Assembly (NCBI GenBank): GCA_903873585.1
Contig: CAIQOV010000037.1
Span: forward strand, 1-64,000
From: an uncultured Rhodobacterales bacterium
GTDB taxonomy: Bacteria > Pseudomonadota > Alphaproteobacteria > Rhodobacterales > Rhodobacteraceae
DNA: 64,000 nt
Direction of reading: 5' to 3'
Part shown: positions 17,389-26,084 of the stretch, one piece after another
Position numbering within the stretch: the first letter of the stretch is position 1
How the letters are laid out: each line of letters starts with the position of its first letter
Program-made: the position numbers and the translations under genes
Notes under the pieces: model-generated
The model's database searches: none
What the model saw: the letters and a program-made list of their open reading frames with translations, nothing else
What the model was told of the DNA's origin: nothing

Positions 17389-18990
17389 ATGTGGGACTAC
17401 GCCAAATTGATCGTGCTGGCGGCTGTGGCGCTTCTAGCCGCCATCGCTGCCAATTACGCGCATGATCTTCCCTACATGGTCAACGCGATAGAGGTCGCCA
17501 TCGCAGCCGCGATCACCTTTATCTATGTGCTGCGCCTAGTGGGTGAAGACAAAACAAGCACGCCGAATGAATACCAAGACGGGGTGATCCGGGCTGGGGT
17601 GATTGCCACCTCGTTCTGGGGCATTGTGGGCTTTCTGGTGGGCGTGGTGATCGCCTTCCAACTGGCTTTCCCTTCGTTGAACCTAGGCAATGTGACCGAG
17701 GGGATCTTGAACTTTGGCCGGTTGCGGCCCTTGCACACCTCGGCGGTGATTTTCGCTTTTGGCGGCAACGCGCTGATCATGTCGGCGTTTTATGTTGTGC
17801 AGCGCACCTCTGCAGCACGGCTTTGGGGCGGCAACCTTGGCTGGTTCGTGTTCTGGGGCTGGCAGTTGATGATCGTGCTGGCGGCATCGTCTTACATTCT
17901 GGGCGGAACCGAGGGCAAAGAATACGCCGAAACCGTTTGGTATATTGACCTGTGGATCACGGTGGTCTGGGTGGCCTTTTTGGCGGTCTTTGTCGGCACC
18001 TTGGTCAAACGGCGCGAGCCCCACATCTACGTCGCCAACTGGTTCTATCTGTCGATGATCCTGACCGTGGCCATGTTGCACCTTGTCAACAACGCCGCCA
18101 TTCCGGTGTCGATCCTTGGGTCTTTGTCTGTGCCGGTTTATTCAGGCGTGCAGGATGCCATGGTGCAGTGGTGGTATGGCCACAACGCCGTGGGTTTCTT
18201 CCTAACGGCAGGCTTTTTGGGCATGATGTACTACTTTGTGCCCAAGCAGGTCGAACGGCCAGTTTACAGCTATAAGCTGTCGATCATCCACTTCTGGGCG
18301 CTGATCTTCCTGTATATCTGGGCCGGTCCGCACCACTTGCACTACACCGCTTTGCCGGATTGGGCCTCGACCCTTGGCATGGTGTTTTCGGTTATGCTGT
18401 GGATGCCGTCTTGGGGTGGCATGATCAACGGGCTGATGACGCTGTCGGGCGCATGGGACAAGCTGCGCACCGATCCGGTGGTGCGCATGATGGTGATCGC
18501 CATCGGCTTTTACGGCATGTCGACCTTTGAAGGCCCGGTTATGTCGATCAAGGCCGTCAACTCGCTTAGCCATTATACCGACTGGACGATTGGGCACGTG
18601 CACTCTGGTGCTTTGGGCTGGAACGGGATGATCACCTTCTCGGTCCTGTACTTCCTGACCCCGCGCTTGTGGAACCGTGAAGGGCTTTACAGCCTGAAAC
18701 TGGTGTCTTGGCACTTCTGGTTGGCCACGATCGGGATCGTGCTTTACGCCGCTTCGATGTGGGTGTCGGGCATCATGGAAGGCCTGATGTGGCGCGAAGT
18801 GGATGCGAACGGCTTCCTTGTGAACGCCTTTGCCGACACGGTGGCTGCAAAGTTCCCGATGTATGTGGTGCGCGGCTTGGGCGGGGCGATGTACCTGACC
18901 GGTGGGCTTATCATGGTCTATAATCTTTGGATGACGGTGAACGCCCAGCCTGCCAAGGCCAGCGCCTACGCCGCCGTTCCGGCTGAATAG
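17389..18990 (+). CDS. ccoN: cbb3-type cytochrome c oxidase subunit I
   Basis: Catalytic subunit of the high-affinity cbb3 oxidase, 533 aa, about 12 membrane helices. Metal ligands can be placed by spacing: His116 and His405 for low-spin haem b, His403 for haem b3, and His265, His315 and His316 for CuB; the distances agree with the structurally known family. The start codon follows an AACAGG-type site. First gene of ccoNOQP, with CcoO 11 bases downstream. Reduces oxygen at low concentration and pumps protons. Confidence 0.97.
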   Translation: MWDYAKLIVLAAVALLAAIAANYAHDLPYMVNAIEVAIAAAITFIYVLRLVGEDKTSTPNEYQDGVIRAGVIATSFWGIVGFLVGVVIAFQLAFPSLNLGNVTEGILNFGRLRPLHTSAVIFAFGGNALIMSAFYVVQRTSAARLWGGNLGWFVFWGWQLMIVLAASSYILGGTEGKEYAETVWYIDLWITVVWVAFLAVFVGTLVKRREPHIYVANWFYLSMILTVAMLHLVNNAAIPVSILGSLSVPVYSGVQDAMVQWWYGHNAVGFFLTAGFLGMMYYFVPKQVERPVYSYKLSIIHFWALIFLYIWAGPHHLHYTALPDWASTLGMVFSVMLWMPSWGGMINGLMTLSGAWDKLRTDPVVRMMVIAIGFYGMSTFEGPVMSIKAVNSLSHYTDWTIGHVHSGALGWNGMITFSVLYFLTPRLWNREGLYSLKLVSWHFWLATIGIVLYAASMWVSGIMEGLMWREVDANGFLVNAFADTVAAKFPMYVVRGLGGAMYLTGGLIMVYNLWMTVNAQPAKASAYAAVPAE

Positions 18991-19001
18991 GAGCAGGGAA
19001 C

Positions 19002-19730
19002 ATGGCTTTTCTAGACAAACACAAGATCATCGAGAAAAACGCCTCGATCCTGTTGGTGCTAAGCCTTTTGGTCGTGCTGATCGGCGGCTTGGTGCAGATC
19101 GTGCCGCTGTTCTACCTGCAAAACACCATCGAAAACGTCCAAGGGATGCGCCCCTATACGCCCTTGGAACTGGCGGGTCGCAACATCTACATCCGCGAAG
19201 GCTGCTATGTTTGCCACAGCCAGATGATCCGCCCGATGCGCGATGAGGTGGAACGCTACGGCCACTACTCGCTGGCGGCGGAATCGATGTATGACCACCC
19301 GTTCCAATGGGGGTCTAAACGCACCGGCCCCGATCTGGCGCGGGTTGGCGGCAAATATTCGAACGCTTGGCACGTTGACCACCTGTCGAACCCGGAAGCC
19401 ATCGTGCCGGAATCTGTCATGCCGAAATATGCCTACCTCGCCACGACAGAGTTAAGCCCCGAATATATCGGCGATGTGATGGCAACCCACCGCATGGTCG
19501 GTGTGCCCTATACCAACGATGAAATCGCCAATGCCAAGGCTGACTTCGTGGCGCAAGACACGCCCGATGGCGACACCACCGGCCTTTTGGGCCGCTACGG
19601 GCCTAAGGTGACCGTGGCGGATTTTGACGGCAAGCCCGGTGTAAGCGAAATGGATGCGCTGGTGGCCTATCTGCAAATGCTGGGCACGCTGGTCGACTTT
19701 TCGACCTTCACACCTGATGCGTCGCGGTAA
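19002..19730 (+). CDS. ccoO: cbb3-type cytochrome c oxidase subunit II (monohaem)
   Basis: 242 aa, one N-terminal membrane anchor (about 17-38) and a periplasmic cytochrome c domain. The single haem c site is CYVCH at 68-72, and MPKYAYL supplies the likely axial methionine. It hands electrons from CcoP to CcoN. Ten bases before ccoQ. Confidence 0.97.
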   Translation: MAFLDKHKIIEKNASILLVLSLLVVLIGGLVQIVPLFYLQNTIENVQGMRPYTPLELAGRNIYIREGCYVCHSQMIRPMRDEVERYGHYSLAAESMYDHPFQWGSKRTGPDLARVGGKYSNAWHVDHLSNPEAIVPESVMPKYAYLATTELSPEYIGDVMATHRMVGVPYTNDEIANAKADFVAQDTPDGDTTGLLGRYGPKVTVADFDGKPGVSEMDALVAYLQMLGTLVDFSTFTPDASR

Positions 19731-19739
19731 GGGGGGATC

Positions 19740-19931
19740 ATGGAAACCTATTCCTTCCTGCGCGAATTGGCCGACAGCTGGGCGCTTTTGCTGCTGACGC
19801 TGTTCTTTGTGGGCGCTGCTGTCTGGGCGTTTCGCCCGGGCAGTCGGGCGATCCACCAAGAGGCCGCCAACGTGATCTTCAAGCATGACAAATCACCCGG
19901 GCCCCTGCCCGGACCTTCGAAGGAGGGCTGA
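19740..19931 (+). CDS. ccoQ: cbb3 oxidase small subunit CcoQ
   Basis: 63 aa with one membrane helix (about 17-33) followed by the basic FRPGSRAIHQEAA segment typical of CcoQ/FixQ. It stabilises the complex. Start preceded by a GGGGGG run; ccoP begins three bases after its stop. The order N-O-Q-P is the usual one. Confidence 0.93.
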   Translation: METYSFLRELADSWALLLLTLFFVGAAVWAFRPGSRAIHQEAANVIFKHDKSPGPLPGPSKEG

Positions 19932-19934
19932 GCG

Positions 19935-20873
19935 ATGTTTGCCAAGCCAATCAAAGACGACGCCAAGGATAAAGTCGGCACCACCGGCCATTCTTGGGAC
20001 GGCATCGAAGAGCTGAACAACCCCTTGCCGCGCTGGTGGCTGTGGACGTTCTACCTGTGCATCCTGTTTGCCCTTGGCTACACCATTGCCTATCCGGCAT
20101 GGCCGCTGATTCACGGGGCAACACCGGGGGTCTTGGGGGCGTCCACCCGTGCGGATGTCGAAAAAGACATCCAGCATTTTGACGCGTTGAACGCGCCGAT
20201 CAAAGCCAAACTGGTGGCGGCTGACCTGACCGCCATCGAAGGCGACGACGCGCTGAAAGCCTACGCTTTGGCGGCGGGCAAATCGCTGTTCGCCACCAAC
20301 TGCGCCCCGTGCCACGGCGCGGGGGCGGCGGGTGTGCAGGGCTTGGGCTATCCCAACCTGCTTGACAACGACTGGCTGTATGGCGGTGCGATTGATGCGA
20401 TCCATACGACCATCACGCACGGCGTGCGCAACACGGTTGACCCCGATGCGCGCAACGTTGGCATCTATATGCCCGCTTGGTCTGACAAGGCGACAGGGCC
20501 ATTGGCCGACATGGCCACCGCCAAACTGACGGGTGAACAGATTGGCCAAGTCGTGAACTATGTGCTGAAAATCTCGGGCCAAGCGGCGGATGAGGGCAAA
20601 GCCACCGCAGGGGCTGCGATCTTCACCGAAAACTGTGTGGCCTGCCACGGCGAAGGCGGCATAGGCAACCGCGATCTGGGCGCGCCCAACCTGACAGACG
20701 CCATCTGGCTTTACGGCGGCGACGAAACGACCTTGACCGCCACGCTGACCGCTGGCCGTGGCGGCGTGATGCCAAGCTGGGGCTATGCAGCCGCAGGCAG
20801 CTCCGCCCGCCTGACCGAGGCCGACATCCGCGCTGTGGCCGTTTATGTCCATTCCCTTGGGGGTGGCGAGTAA
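19935..20873 (+). CDS. ccoP: cbb3-type cytochrome c oxidase subunit III (dihaem)
   Basis: 312 aa. An N-terminal segment with WDGIEELNNPLPRWW, a membrane helix (about 35-55), and two cytochrome c domains with haem sites CAPCH at 123-127 and CVACH at 234-238. It is the electron entry point from soluble or membrane cytochrome c. Last gene of ccoNOQP, followed by two hairpins. Confidence 0.97.
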   Translation: MFAKPIKDDAKDKVGTTGHSWDGIEELNNPLPRWWLWTFYLCILFALGYTIAYPAWPLIHGATPGVLGASTRADVEKDIQHFDALNAPIKAKLVAADLTAIEGDDALKAYALAAGKSLFATNCAPCHGAGAAGVQGLGYPNLLDNDWLYGGAIDAIHTTITHGVRNTVDPDARNVGIYMPAWSDKATGPLADMATAKLTGEQIGQVVNYVLKISGQAADEGKATAGAAIFTENCVACHGEGGIGNRDLGAPNLTDAIWLYGGDETTLTATLTAGRGGVMPSWGYAAAGSSARLTEADIRAVAVYVHSLGGGE

Positions 20874-20884
20874 CACCGAGCTGT

Positions 20885-20909
20885 GCCGCCCTTTGTTCCA
20901 TCGGGCGGC
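20885..20909 (+). terminator. First hairpin after ccoP
   Basis: GCCGCCC (20885-20891), 11-base loop, GGGCGGC (20903-20909), 11 bases after the ccoP stop. It has no T-run; the stronger hairpin follows. Confidence 0.55.
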
Positions 20910-20913
20910 ATAG

Positions 20914-20960
20914 GCACCGACACCTTCCTGTTCGCGCGGTTCCTGGGTGTCGGTGCTTTC
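20914..20960 (+). terminator. Second hairpin after ccoP
   Basis: GCACCGACACC (20914-20924) pairs perfectly with GGTGTCGGTGC (20946-20956) and is followed by TTTCT. It is the likely terminator of ccoNOQP and separates it from ccoGHIS, which has its own FNR box. Confidence 0.8.
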
Positions 20961-21066
20961 TAACTGTGGTCCCGCGCAGGGACTGCTTTCTCCTCCTGTA
21001 CCAACTTGCGGGGCTGGCCTTGTGCCATGCCCCGTTTTTTTCTGGTGAAGGCCAAAGCTGCGGGAA

Positions 21067-21080
21067 TTGACTTAGGTCAA
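21067..21080. promoter_or_regulatory. FNR-type (FnrL) box upstream of ccoG
   Basis: TTGACTTAGGTCAA is a perfect dyad (TTGAC/GTCAA) fitting the FNR pattern, 51 bases before the ccoG start. It implies that oxidase assembly genes respond to oxygen like the structural genes. Confidence 0.8.
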
Positions 21081-21131
21081 AGCACAGGCCAGCGCTGCGG
21101 TGCAGAATGGGGGTAGCGAATAGGATATGAC

Positions 21132-22565
21132 ATGTCAGACACCCAAGACCCCCCGCAGCTGTACGCCGCCCGCGAACCGATTTTTCCGCGCCGTGTGAAA
21201 GGAACGTTCCGCACGCTGAAATGGTGGCTGATGGGATTCATGCTGGGCATCTACTACATCACCCCATGGCTGCGCTGGGACCGTGGCCCGCTGATGCCCG
21301 ATCAGGCGGTGTTGTTAGACCTCTCCTCACGCCGGTTCTTCTTCTTCATGATCGAGATTTGGCCGAATGAGTTCTACTTCGTCGCCGGCCTGTTGATTAT
21401 GGCGGGCCTTGGCCTGTTCTTATTCACCTCGGCTGCAGGGCGGGTGTGGTGCGGCTATGCCTGCCCGCAGACGGTGTGGACCGACCTGTTCATCTTGGTC
21501 GAACGCTGGGTCGAAGGCGACCGCAACGCGCGCATTCGGTTGCACCGCCAACCGTGGAACTGGGAAAAGCTGATCAAGAACGGGATCAAATGGTGGCTGT
21601 GGCTGCTGATCGGCTTGGCCACCGGCGGGGCGTGGGTGTTTTACTTCACCGATGCACCGACCCTGTTCTGGGGCCTGTTGAACGGCACGGCCAGCCCAGT
21701 TGCCTACATCACCATGGCGGTTCTAACCTTTACCACCTTCTTCTTTGGCGGTTTTGCGCGCGAGCAGATTTGCATCTACGCCTGCCCTTGGCCGCGCATT
21801 CAAGCGGCAATGATGGATGAAGACACCATCACCATCGGCTATCGGTCATGGCGCGGCGAACCGCGTGGCAAGCAAAGCGTGCAAACCAGCGGCGATTGCA
21901 TCGATTGTATGGCCTGCGTGAACGTCTGCCCCATGGGCATCGACATTCGCGATGGCCAACAACTGGCCTGCATCACCTGCGGTCTGTGCATCGACGCGTG
22001 CAACGGGATCATGGATAAGATCGGCAAGCCCCACGGTTTGGTGGGCTATCTGGCCCTGACCGATGAACCGCTGGAAAAGGCGGGCAAGGCTGACAAACCG
22101 ATCTGGAAACACATCCTGCGCCCTCGCACGATTGTTTACACCGTGCTTTGGGCTGGCATTGGCATTGGCCTTGTGGCCGCGCTGTTCTTGCGCGCCAATC
22201 TTGACGCCTCGATCACGCCAGTGCGCAATCCGCCTTATGTGACCTTGTCCAACGGCGATATTCGCAACACCTACGATATGCGCCTGCGCAACAAACATGG
22301 CGAAGATCGCTGGTTCACCGTGTCTGCCACAGCAGGGGGCGATGTGACCTTGGCCTTGGAAGGCACCGATGCGTTGCGCGTGCTGGTCAAAGCCAACGAA
22401 ACGCTGGTCCAACGGCTGTTTGTGACCGCGAAAGCCGGTACAGTCGCCGCCACAGCCCATCACTTGCCGCTGCGGTTGTGGATCAATGATGTCGCGGGAA
22501 CCGAGGCCCCCAAGGCCGAACGCATTTACAAAGACACGATCTTTAATGGCAAAGAGGACAACTGA
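21132..22565 (+). CDS. ccoG: Cytochrome c oxidase accessory protein CcoG (Cu reductase)
   Basis: 477 aa polyferredoxin. About five membrane helices; CGYACP and CIYACPWPR in the membrane part, and two ferredoxin-type clusters, CIDCMACVNVCP and CITCGLCIDAC, around 255-300. A C-terminal Ig-like FixG domain follows the last helix. CcoG reduces Cu(II) to Cu(I) for cbb3 assembly, as shown for Rhodobacter capsulatus. First gene of ccoGHIS; ccoH starts one base after the stop. Confidence 0.95.
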   Translation: MSDTQDPPQLYAAREPIFPRRVKGTFRTLKWWLMGFMLGIYYITPWLRWDRGPLMPDQAVLLDLSSRRFFFFMIEIWPNEFYFVAGLLIMAGLGLFLFTSAAGRVWCGYACPQTVWTDLFILVERWVEGDRNARIRLHRQPWNWEKLIKNGIKWWLWLLIGLATGGAWVFYFTDAPTLFWGLLNGTASPVAYITMAVLTFTTFFFGGFAREQICIYACPWPRIQAAMMDEDTITIGYRSWRGEPRGKQSVQTSGDCIDCMACVNVCPMGIDIRDGQQLACITCGLCIDACNGIMDKIGKPHGLVGYLALTDEPLEKAGKADKPIWKHILRPRTIVYTVLWAGIGIGLVAALFLRANLDASITPVRNPPYVTLSNGDIRNTYDMRLRNKHGEDRWFTVSATAGGDVTLALEGTDALRVLVKANETLVQRLFVTAKAGTVAATAHHLPLRLWINDVAGTEAPKAERIYKDTIFNGKEDN

Positions 22566-22566
22566 C

Positions 22567-23052
22567 ATGGCCGCAGCCGCCCCAAAACCCGTCCGTCCCT
22601 TTACCGGCTGGCATATGCTGGCGCTGACCTGCTCTTTCTTCGGCGTGATCATCGCCGTCAACGGGCTGCTGGCCTATAAAGCCGTGTCAACCTTTCCGGG
22701 GCTAGAGGTGAACGACAGCTATGTCGCAAGCCAGACCTTTGACCAAGAAAAAGCCGCCCAAGAGGCGCTGCATTGGCACCTGAAACAGGGCTACGACCGC
22801 ACCGCAAACCAACTGCGGCTGGATTTCTCCGATGTCGCAGGCAAACCTGTGACCCTGCGCGACATTGATGTTCTGATCGGCCGCCCCACCGATGCCGCCC
22901 AAGACCAGCACCCCAAGATGACGCAAAGGGCCGATGGCAGCTATGTCGCGCCAAGCGTTCTGCCCTTGGGCAAATGGATGTTGCAGATCGTCGCCCATGC
23001 GCAAGACGGCACGCTGTACCAAGCGCGGACCTTCTTTTACGTCAGGGACTAA
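22567..23052 (+). CDS. ccoH: cbb3 oxidase assembly protein CcoH (FixH family)
   Basis: 161 aa. I use the ATG at 22567 (MAAAAPKPV), one base after the ccoG stop; the ORF is open from 22486 inside ccoG. One membrane helix (FTGWHMLALTCSFFGVIIAVNG) and a periplasmic FixH domain with YVASQTFDQEKAAQEALHW. It is a membrane-anchored assembly factor that stays with the oxidase. ccoI begins three bases after its stop. Confidence 0.92.
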   Translation: MAAAAPKPVRPFTGWHMLALTCSFFGVIIAVNGLLAYKAVSTFPGLEVNDSYVASQTFDQEKAAQEALHWHLKQGYDRTANQLRLDFSDVAGKPVTLRDIDVLIGRPTDAAQDQHPKMTQRADGSYVAPSVLPLGKWMLQIVAHAQDGTLYQARTFFYVRD

Positions 23053-23055
23053 CCC

Positions 23056-25248
23056 ATGGCCTATGACGCCCCCGCCGACCTTTCCAGCGGCATTTCAGCC
23101 TGTCCTGCCTGCGTGGCGGCCCCTTCGGCGCAGCGTTTGGCGGCGTTGCAGCGCCCTGAAACTGCACGCCTGATCTTGTCGCTGCCCACGGCGCATTGCG
23201 CGGCCTGTATGGCAACGGTGGAAGGTGCGCTGAAAGCCCATCCGGGTGTCCATTCGGCGCGGGTGAACCTGACGCTCAAGCGCGTCTCGGTTGAAGCTGA
23301 GGCGGAAGTGACCGCAGCACAACTGGCAGACGTTCTGGAACGTGTCGGCTACGAGGCGCACGAACTGGACGCTGGCCTTTTGTCGATGACCGAAACCGAC
23401 CGTCAGGGCCGCGAGATTCTGATGCGTCTGGGGGTCGCCTTTTTCTCTATGATGAACATCATGCTGCTGTCGGTCGCCGTCTGGTCGGGGGCCGAAGCGG
23501 CAACGCGGGATATGTTCCACTGGATTTCGGCGCTGATCGCCATTCCCACCGTGGCTTTCGTGGGCCAGCCCTTTTTCAAATCGGCATGGCGCGCACTGCG
23601 GGTGGGGCGGTTGGGCATGGATGTGCCGATTTCGCTGGCGCTGATCCTCGCCTCGTCAATCTCGCTGTATGAAACCATGCATTCGGGCGAAAAGGCCTAT
23701 TTTGATGCGGCTGTGATGCTGGCCTTCTTTCTGCTGTTGGGCCGCTATCTAGATCACCGCAGCCGCGCCTTGGCACGCTCTGCCGCCGAAGAACTCGCTG
23801 CACTTGAGGTGCCACGCGCTATCGTGCTGCAAGACGGTCAGGAATTTCTGCGCCCCATCGCACAGGTCGCAAAGGGCGATTTGGTGTTGGTGCGCCCCGG
23901 TGGGCGGATGCCGGTGGACGGAGTGGTGGTGCAAGGCACGTCGGAAGTCGACCGTGGTCTGTTGACCGGCGAAAGCCTGCCCGCCTTTGCCGGCCCCGGT
24001 TTGGCCGTTTCGGCGGGTGAGGTGAACCTCACCGGCCCCCTTACCTTGCGGGTGACGGCGGCGGGGCGGGACTCGTCGCTGCACCGCATGGCCGATCTGG
24101 TCGCGGTGGCGGAATCTGCGCGCAATCGCTACACCACACTGGCCGAACGCGCGGCGCGGATTTATTCGCCCTTGGTGCATATCCTTAGCTTTTCCGCCTT
24201 CGCCTTTTGGCTGTGGAAGACCGGCGGCGATGTGCGCTTTGCCGTCAACATATCTGCCGCCGTGCTGATCATCACCTGCCCCTGCGCTTTGGGGCTGGCT
24301 GTGCCAGCGGTGGTCACGGCGGCATCGGGCAAACTGTTTCGCAAGGGTGTGTTGATCAAGAACGGCACGGCACTGGAACGCTTGGCCGAGGTGGATGTGG
24401 TGGTGTTTGACAAAACCGGCACGTTGACGCTTGGAACGCCTACGCCGTGCAACCTTGAAAGCGTCAGCGCGCAAGATCAATCTGTGGCGTTGGCTTTGGC
24501 CAAGGCATCATCGCACCCTTTGGCGATGGCCTTGGCGGGGCAGATTTCGGGCGCGCCTGCCGCTGTCACCGACCTGCGCGAGGTGCCGGGCTACGGGATT
24601 GAAGGGCAGTTGCACGGCCAGACTGTGCGCTTGGGCCGAGCGGGTTGGGCTGGCGTGGAAGGCTTGGCGCAAACGGCGACCTATCTTGCCATCACAGGCC
24701 AAGCCCCCGTGGCCTTTACCTTCACCGACCAAATCCGCCCGGGGGCCGAGGCCGCGATTGCTGGCCTGACCTTGCAGGGCAAGCGCATCAAGCTGGTGTC
24801 GGGCGATACCGAGGCGGCTGTGCGGGCCTTTGCCGCACGGGTGGGCATTGCCGATTGGGTGGCTGGGGCGCTGCCCGCCGAAAAAGCCGCCATCGTGCGC
24901 GGGTTGGCCGATCAGGGGCACAAGGTGCTGATGGTGGGCGACGGGTTGAACGACACCGCAGCGCTGGCGGCGGCGCACGTTTCCATCTCACCCGCGCAAG
25001 CACTGGATGCGGCGCGGGTGGCTTCTGACATCGTGCTGCTGGGCCGAGATTTGGCCGCCATCGCCGATGCCACGCGCATCGCGCGGCAGGCGACCAAGCG
25101 GATGGTGGAAAACTTCCAGATTTCCGCCGCCTACAACGTCATCGCCGTGCCCTTGGCGCTGATGGGGGCGGCAACGCCCCTTGCGGCGGCGCTGGCGATG
25201 TCGCTGTCATCGATCACCGTATCGCTGAACGCATTAAGGCTGCGCTGA
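23056..25248 (+). CDS. ccoI: Copper-exporting P-type ATPase for cbb3 assembly
   Basis: 730 aa P1B-type ATPase. The N-terminus has CPACV and then a heavy-metal-associated domain with the Cys48-x-x-Cys51 pair in AHCAAC. The membrane copper site is the CPC motif at 408-410, phosphorylation occurs at Asp452 in DKTGT, and the hinge GDGLNDTAAL follows. CcoI (CopA2/FixI type) supplies copper to the periplasmic side for CuB. The stop overlaps the ccoS start by one base. Confidence 0.95.
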   Translation: MAYDAPADLSSGISACPACVAAPSAQRLAALQRPETARLILSLPTAHCAACMATVEGALKAHPGVHSARVNLTLKRVSVEAEAEVTAAQLADVLERVGYEAHELDAGLLSMTETDRQGREILMRLGVAFFSMMNIMLLSVAVWSGAEAATRDMFHWISALIAIPTVAFVGQPFFKSAWRALRVGRLGMDVPISLALILASSISLYETMHSGEKAYFDAAVMLAFFLLLGRYLDHRSRALARSAAEELAALEVPRAIVLQDGQEFLRPIAQVAKGDLVLVRPGGRMPVDGVVVQGTSEVDRGLLTGESLPAFAGPGLAVSAGEVNLTGPLTLRVTAAGRDSSLHRMADLVAVAESARNRYTTLAERAARIYSPLVHILSFSAFAFWLWKTGGDVRFAVNISAAVLIITCPCALGLAVPAVVTAASGKLFRKGVLIKNGTALERLAEVDVVVFDKTGTLTLGTPTPCNLESVSAQDQSVALALAKASSHPLAMALAGQISGAPAAVTDLREVPGYGIEGQLHGQTVRLGRAGWAGVEGLAQTATYLAITGQAPVAFTFTDQIRPGAEAAIAGLTLQGKRIKLVSGDTEAAVRAFAARVGIADWVAGALPAEKAAIVRGLADQGHKVLMVGDGLNDTAALAAAHVSISPAQALDAARVASDIVLLGRDLAAIADATRIARQATKRMVENFQISAAYNVIAVPLALMGAATPLAAALAMSLSSITVSLNALRLR

Positions 25249-25406
25249 TGCAAATCTTGACCGTTCTGATCCCCGTGTCGCTGTTCTTGGGCTTTATCGG
25301 GCTGGTGGCCTTTATTTGGGCGATGCGCACCCGTCAGTTTGACGATCCGCAGGGCGATGCCAGCCGGATTTTGACCAAGGAATACGACGACAAACCCGCG
25401 CCTTGA
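25248..25406 (+). CDS. ccoS: cbb3 oxidase maturation protein CcoS
   Basis: A 52-codon gene easily missed by length filters. It starts in a TGATG overlap with the ccoI stop and reads MQILTVLIPVSLFLGFIGLV, then AFIWAMRTRQFDDPQGDASR, ending EYDDKPAP. One membrane helix followed by the Q-F-D-D-x-x-G-D motif is the signature of CcoS/FixS. It is needed to insert haem and copper into CcoN. Its end abuts the convergent FAA hydrolase gene. Confidence 0.95.
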   Translation: MQILTVLIPVSLFLGFIGLVAFIWAMRTRQFDDPQGDASRILTKEYDDKPAP

Positions 25407-26084
25407 TTAGGCGATGGTGACAGAGGCGGGGGATAGGCCGTCAATCGTGACAGTGCAGGTCTGCCCGCGCTGCAAGGCCCCAACCCCTGCGGGCGTGCCG
25501 GTGAAGATCAGATCGCCCGGCGCGAGTGTGACCAAGCGCGACAGATGGGCGATGATGCCCGCCACATCCCAGATCATCTTAGACAGCAGGGTTGATTGGC
25601 GTGTGATACCGTCAACCGTTAAGCTTAGCGTGCCATCGGCCAAGGTTGATTGCGGGTGGATCAGCCCGACAACGGCGGAAAGGTCAAAGCCCTTGGCCAT
25701 ATCCCACGGGCGGCGGTCAGCCTTAGCTTGCGCCTGAACGTCACGCCGTGTCAGGTCGTTGCCAGCGGCATAGCCCCACACATGGGCCAGTGCCTGATCG
25801 GGCGCAATATTGGCCCCACCAAGCCCGATCGCCACGACCAACTCGCCTTCATAATGCAGGTCTTGCGTGGCGGGGGGATAGGGGATGGTTTGGCCCGAAG
25901 GCACAATTGCATCGGCGGGCTTGGTGAAAAAGAACGGCGGCTCTTTTTCCGGATCGCCGCCCATTTCAAGCCCGTGGTCGGCATAGTTGCGCCCGACACA
26001 AAAAATCCGCCGCACCGGAAAGCGCGCGGCACTGGCAAAGACCGGCAGGCTTGGAAGCGGCGGCGCGGGGAAAACGTAGTCCAT
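25407..26084 (-). CDS. Fumarylacetoacetate hydrolase family protein
   Basis: 225 aa from the ATG at 26084, which overlaps the upstream stop as TGATG; an alternative ATG at 26105 would overlap more. The sequence has the family pattern IFCVGRNYADHGLEMG, the metal-binding H-Y-E-x-E stretch (DLHYEGELVVAIG), GNDLTRRDVQ, and GDLIFTGTPAGVGAL near the end. Closest in style to fumarylpyruvate hydrolase or FAHD1-like acylpyruvases. Cytoplasmic, divalent-metal dependent; substrate not certain. Confidence 0.88.
   Translation of the reverse strand: MDYVFPAPPLPSLPVFASAARFPVRRIFCVGRNYADHGLEMGGDPEKEPPFFFTKPADAIVPSGQTIPYPPATQDLHYEGELVVAIGLGGANIAPDQALAHVWGYAAGNDLTRRDVQAQAKADRRPWDMAKGFDLSAVVGLIHPQSTLADGTLSLTVDGITRQSTLLSKMIWDVAGIIAHLSRLVTLAPGDLIFTGTPAGVGALQRGQTCTVTIDGLSPASVTIA

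Noticed and set aside
19893-20876. 327-codon minus-strand ORF
   Set aside because: Entirely antisense to ccoP, whose haem motifs are intact.
21846-22661. 271-codon minus-strand ORF
   Set aside because: Antisense to ccoG and ccoH; no recognisable domain.
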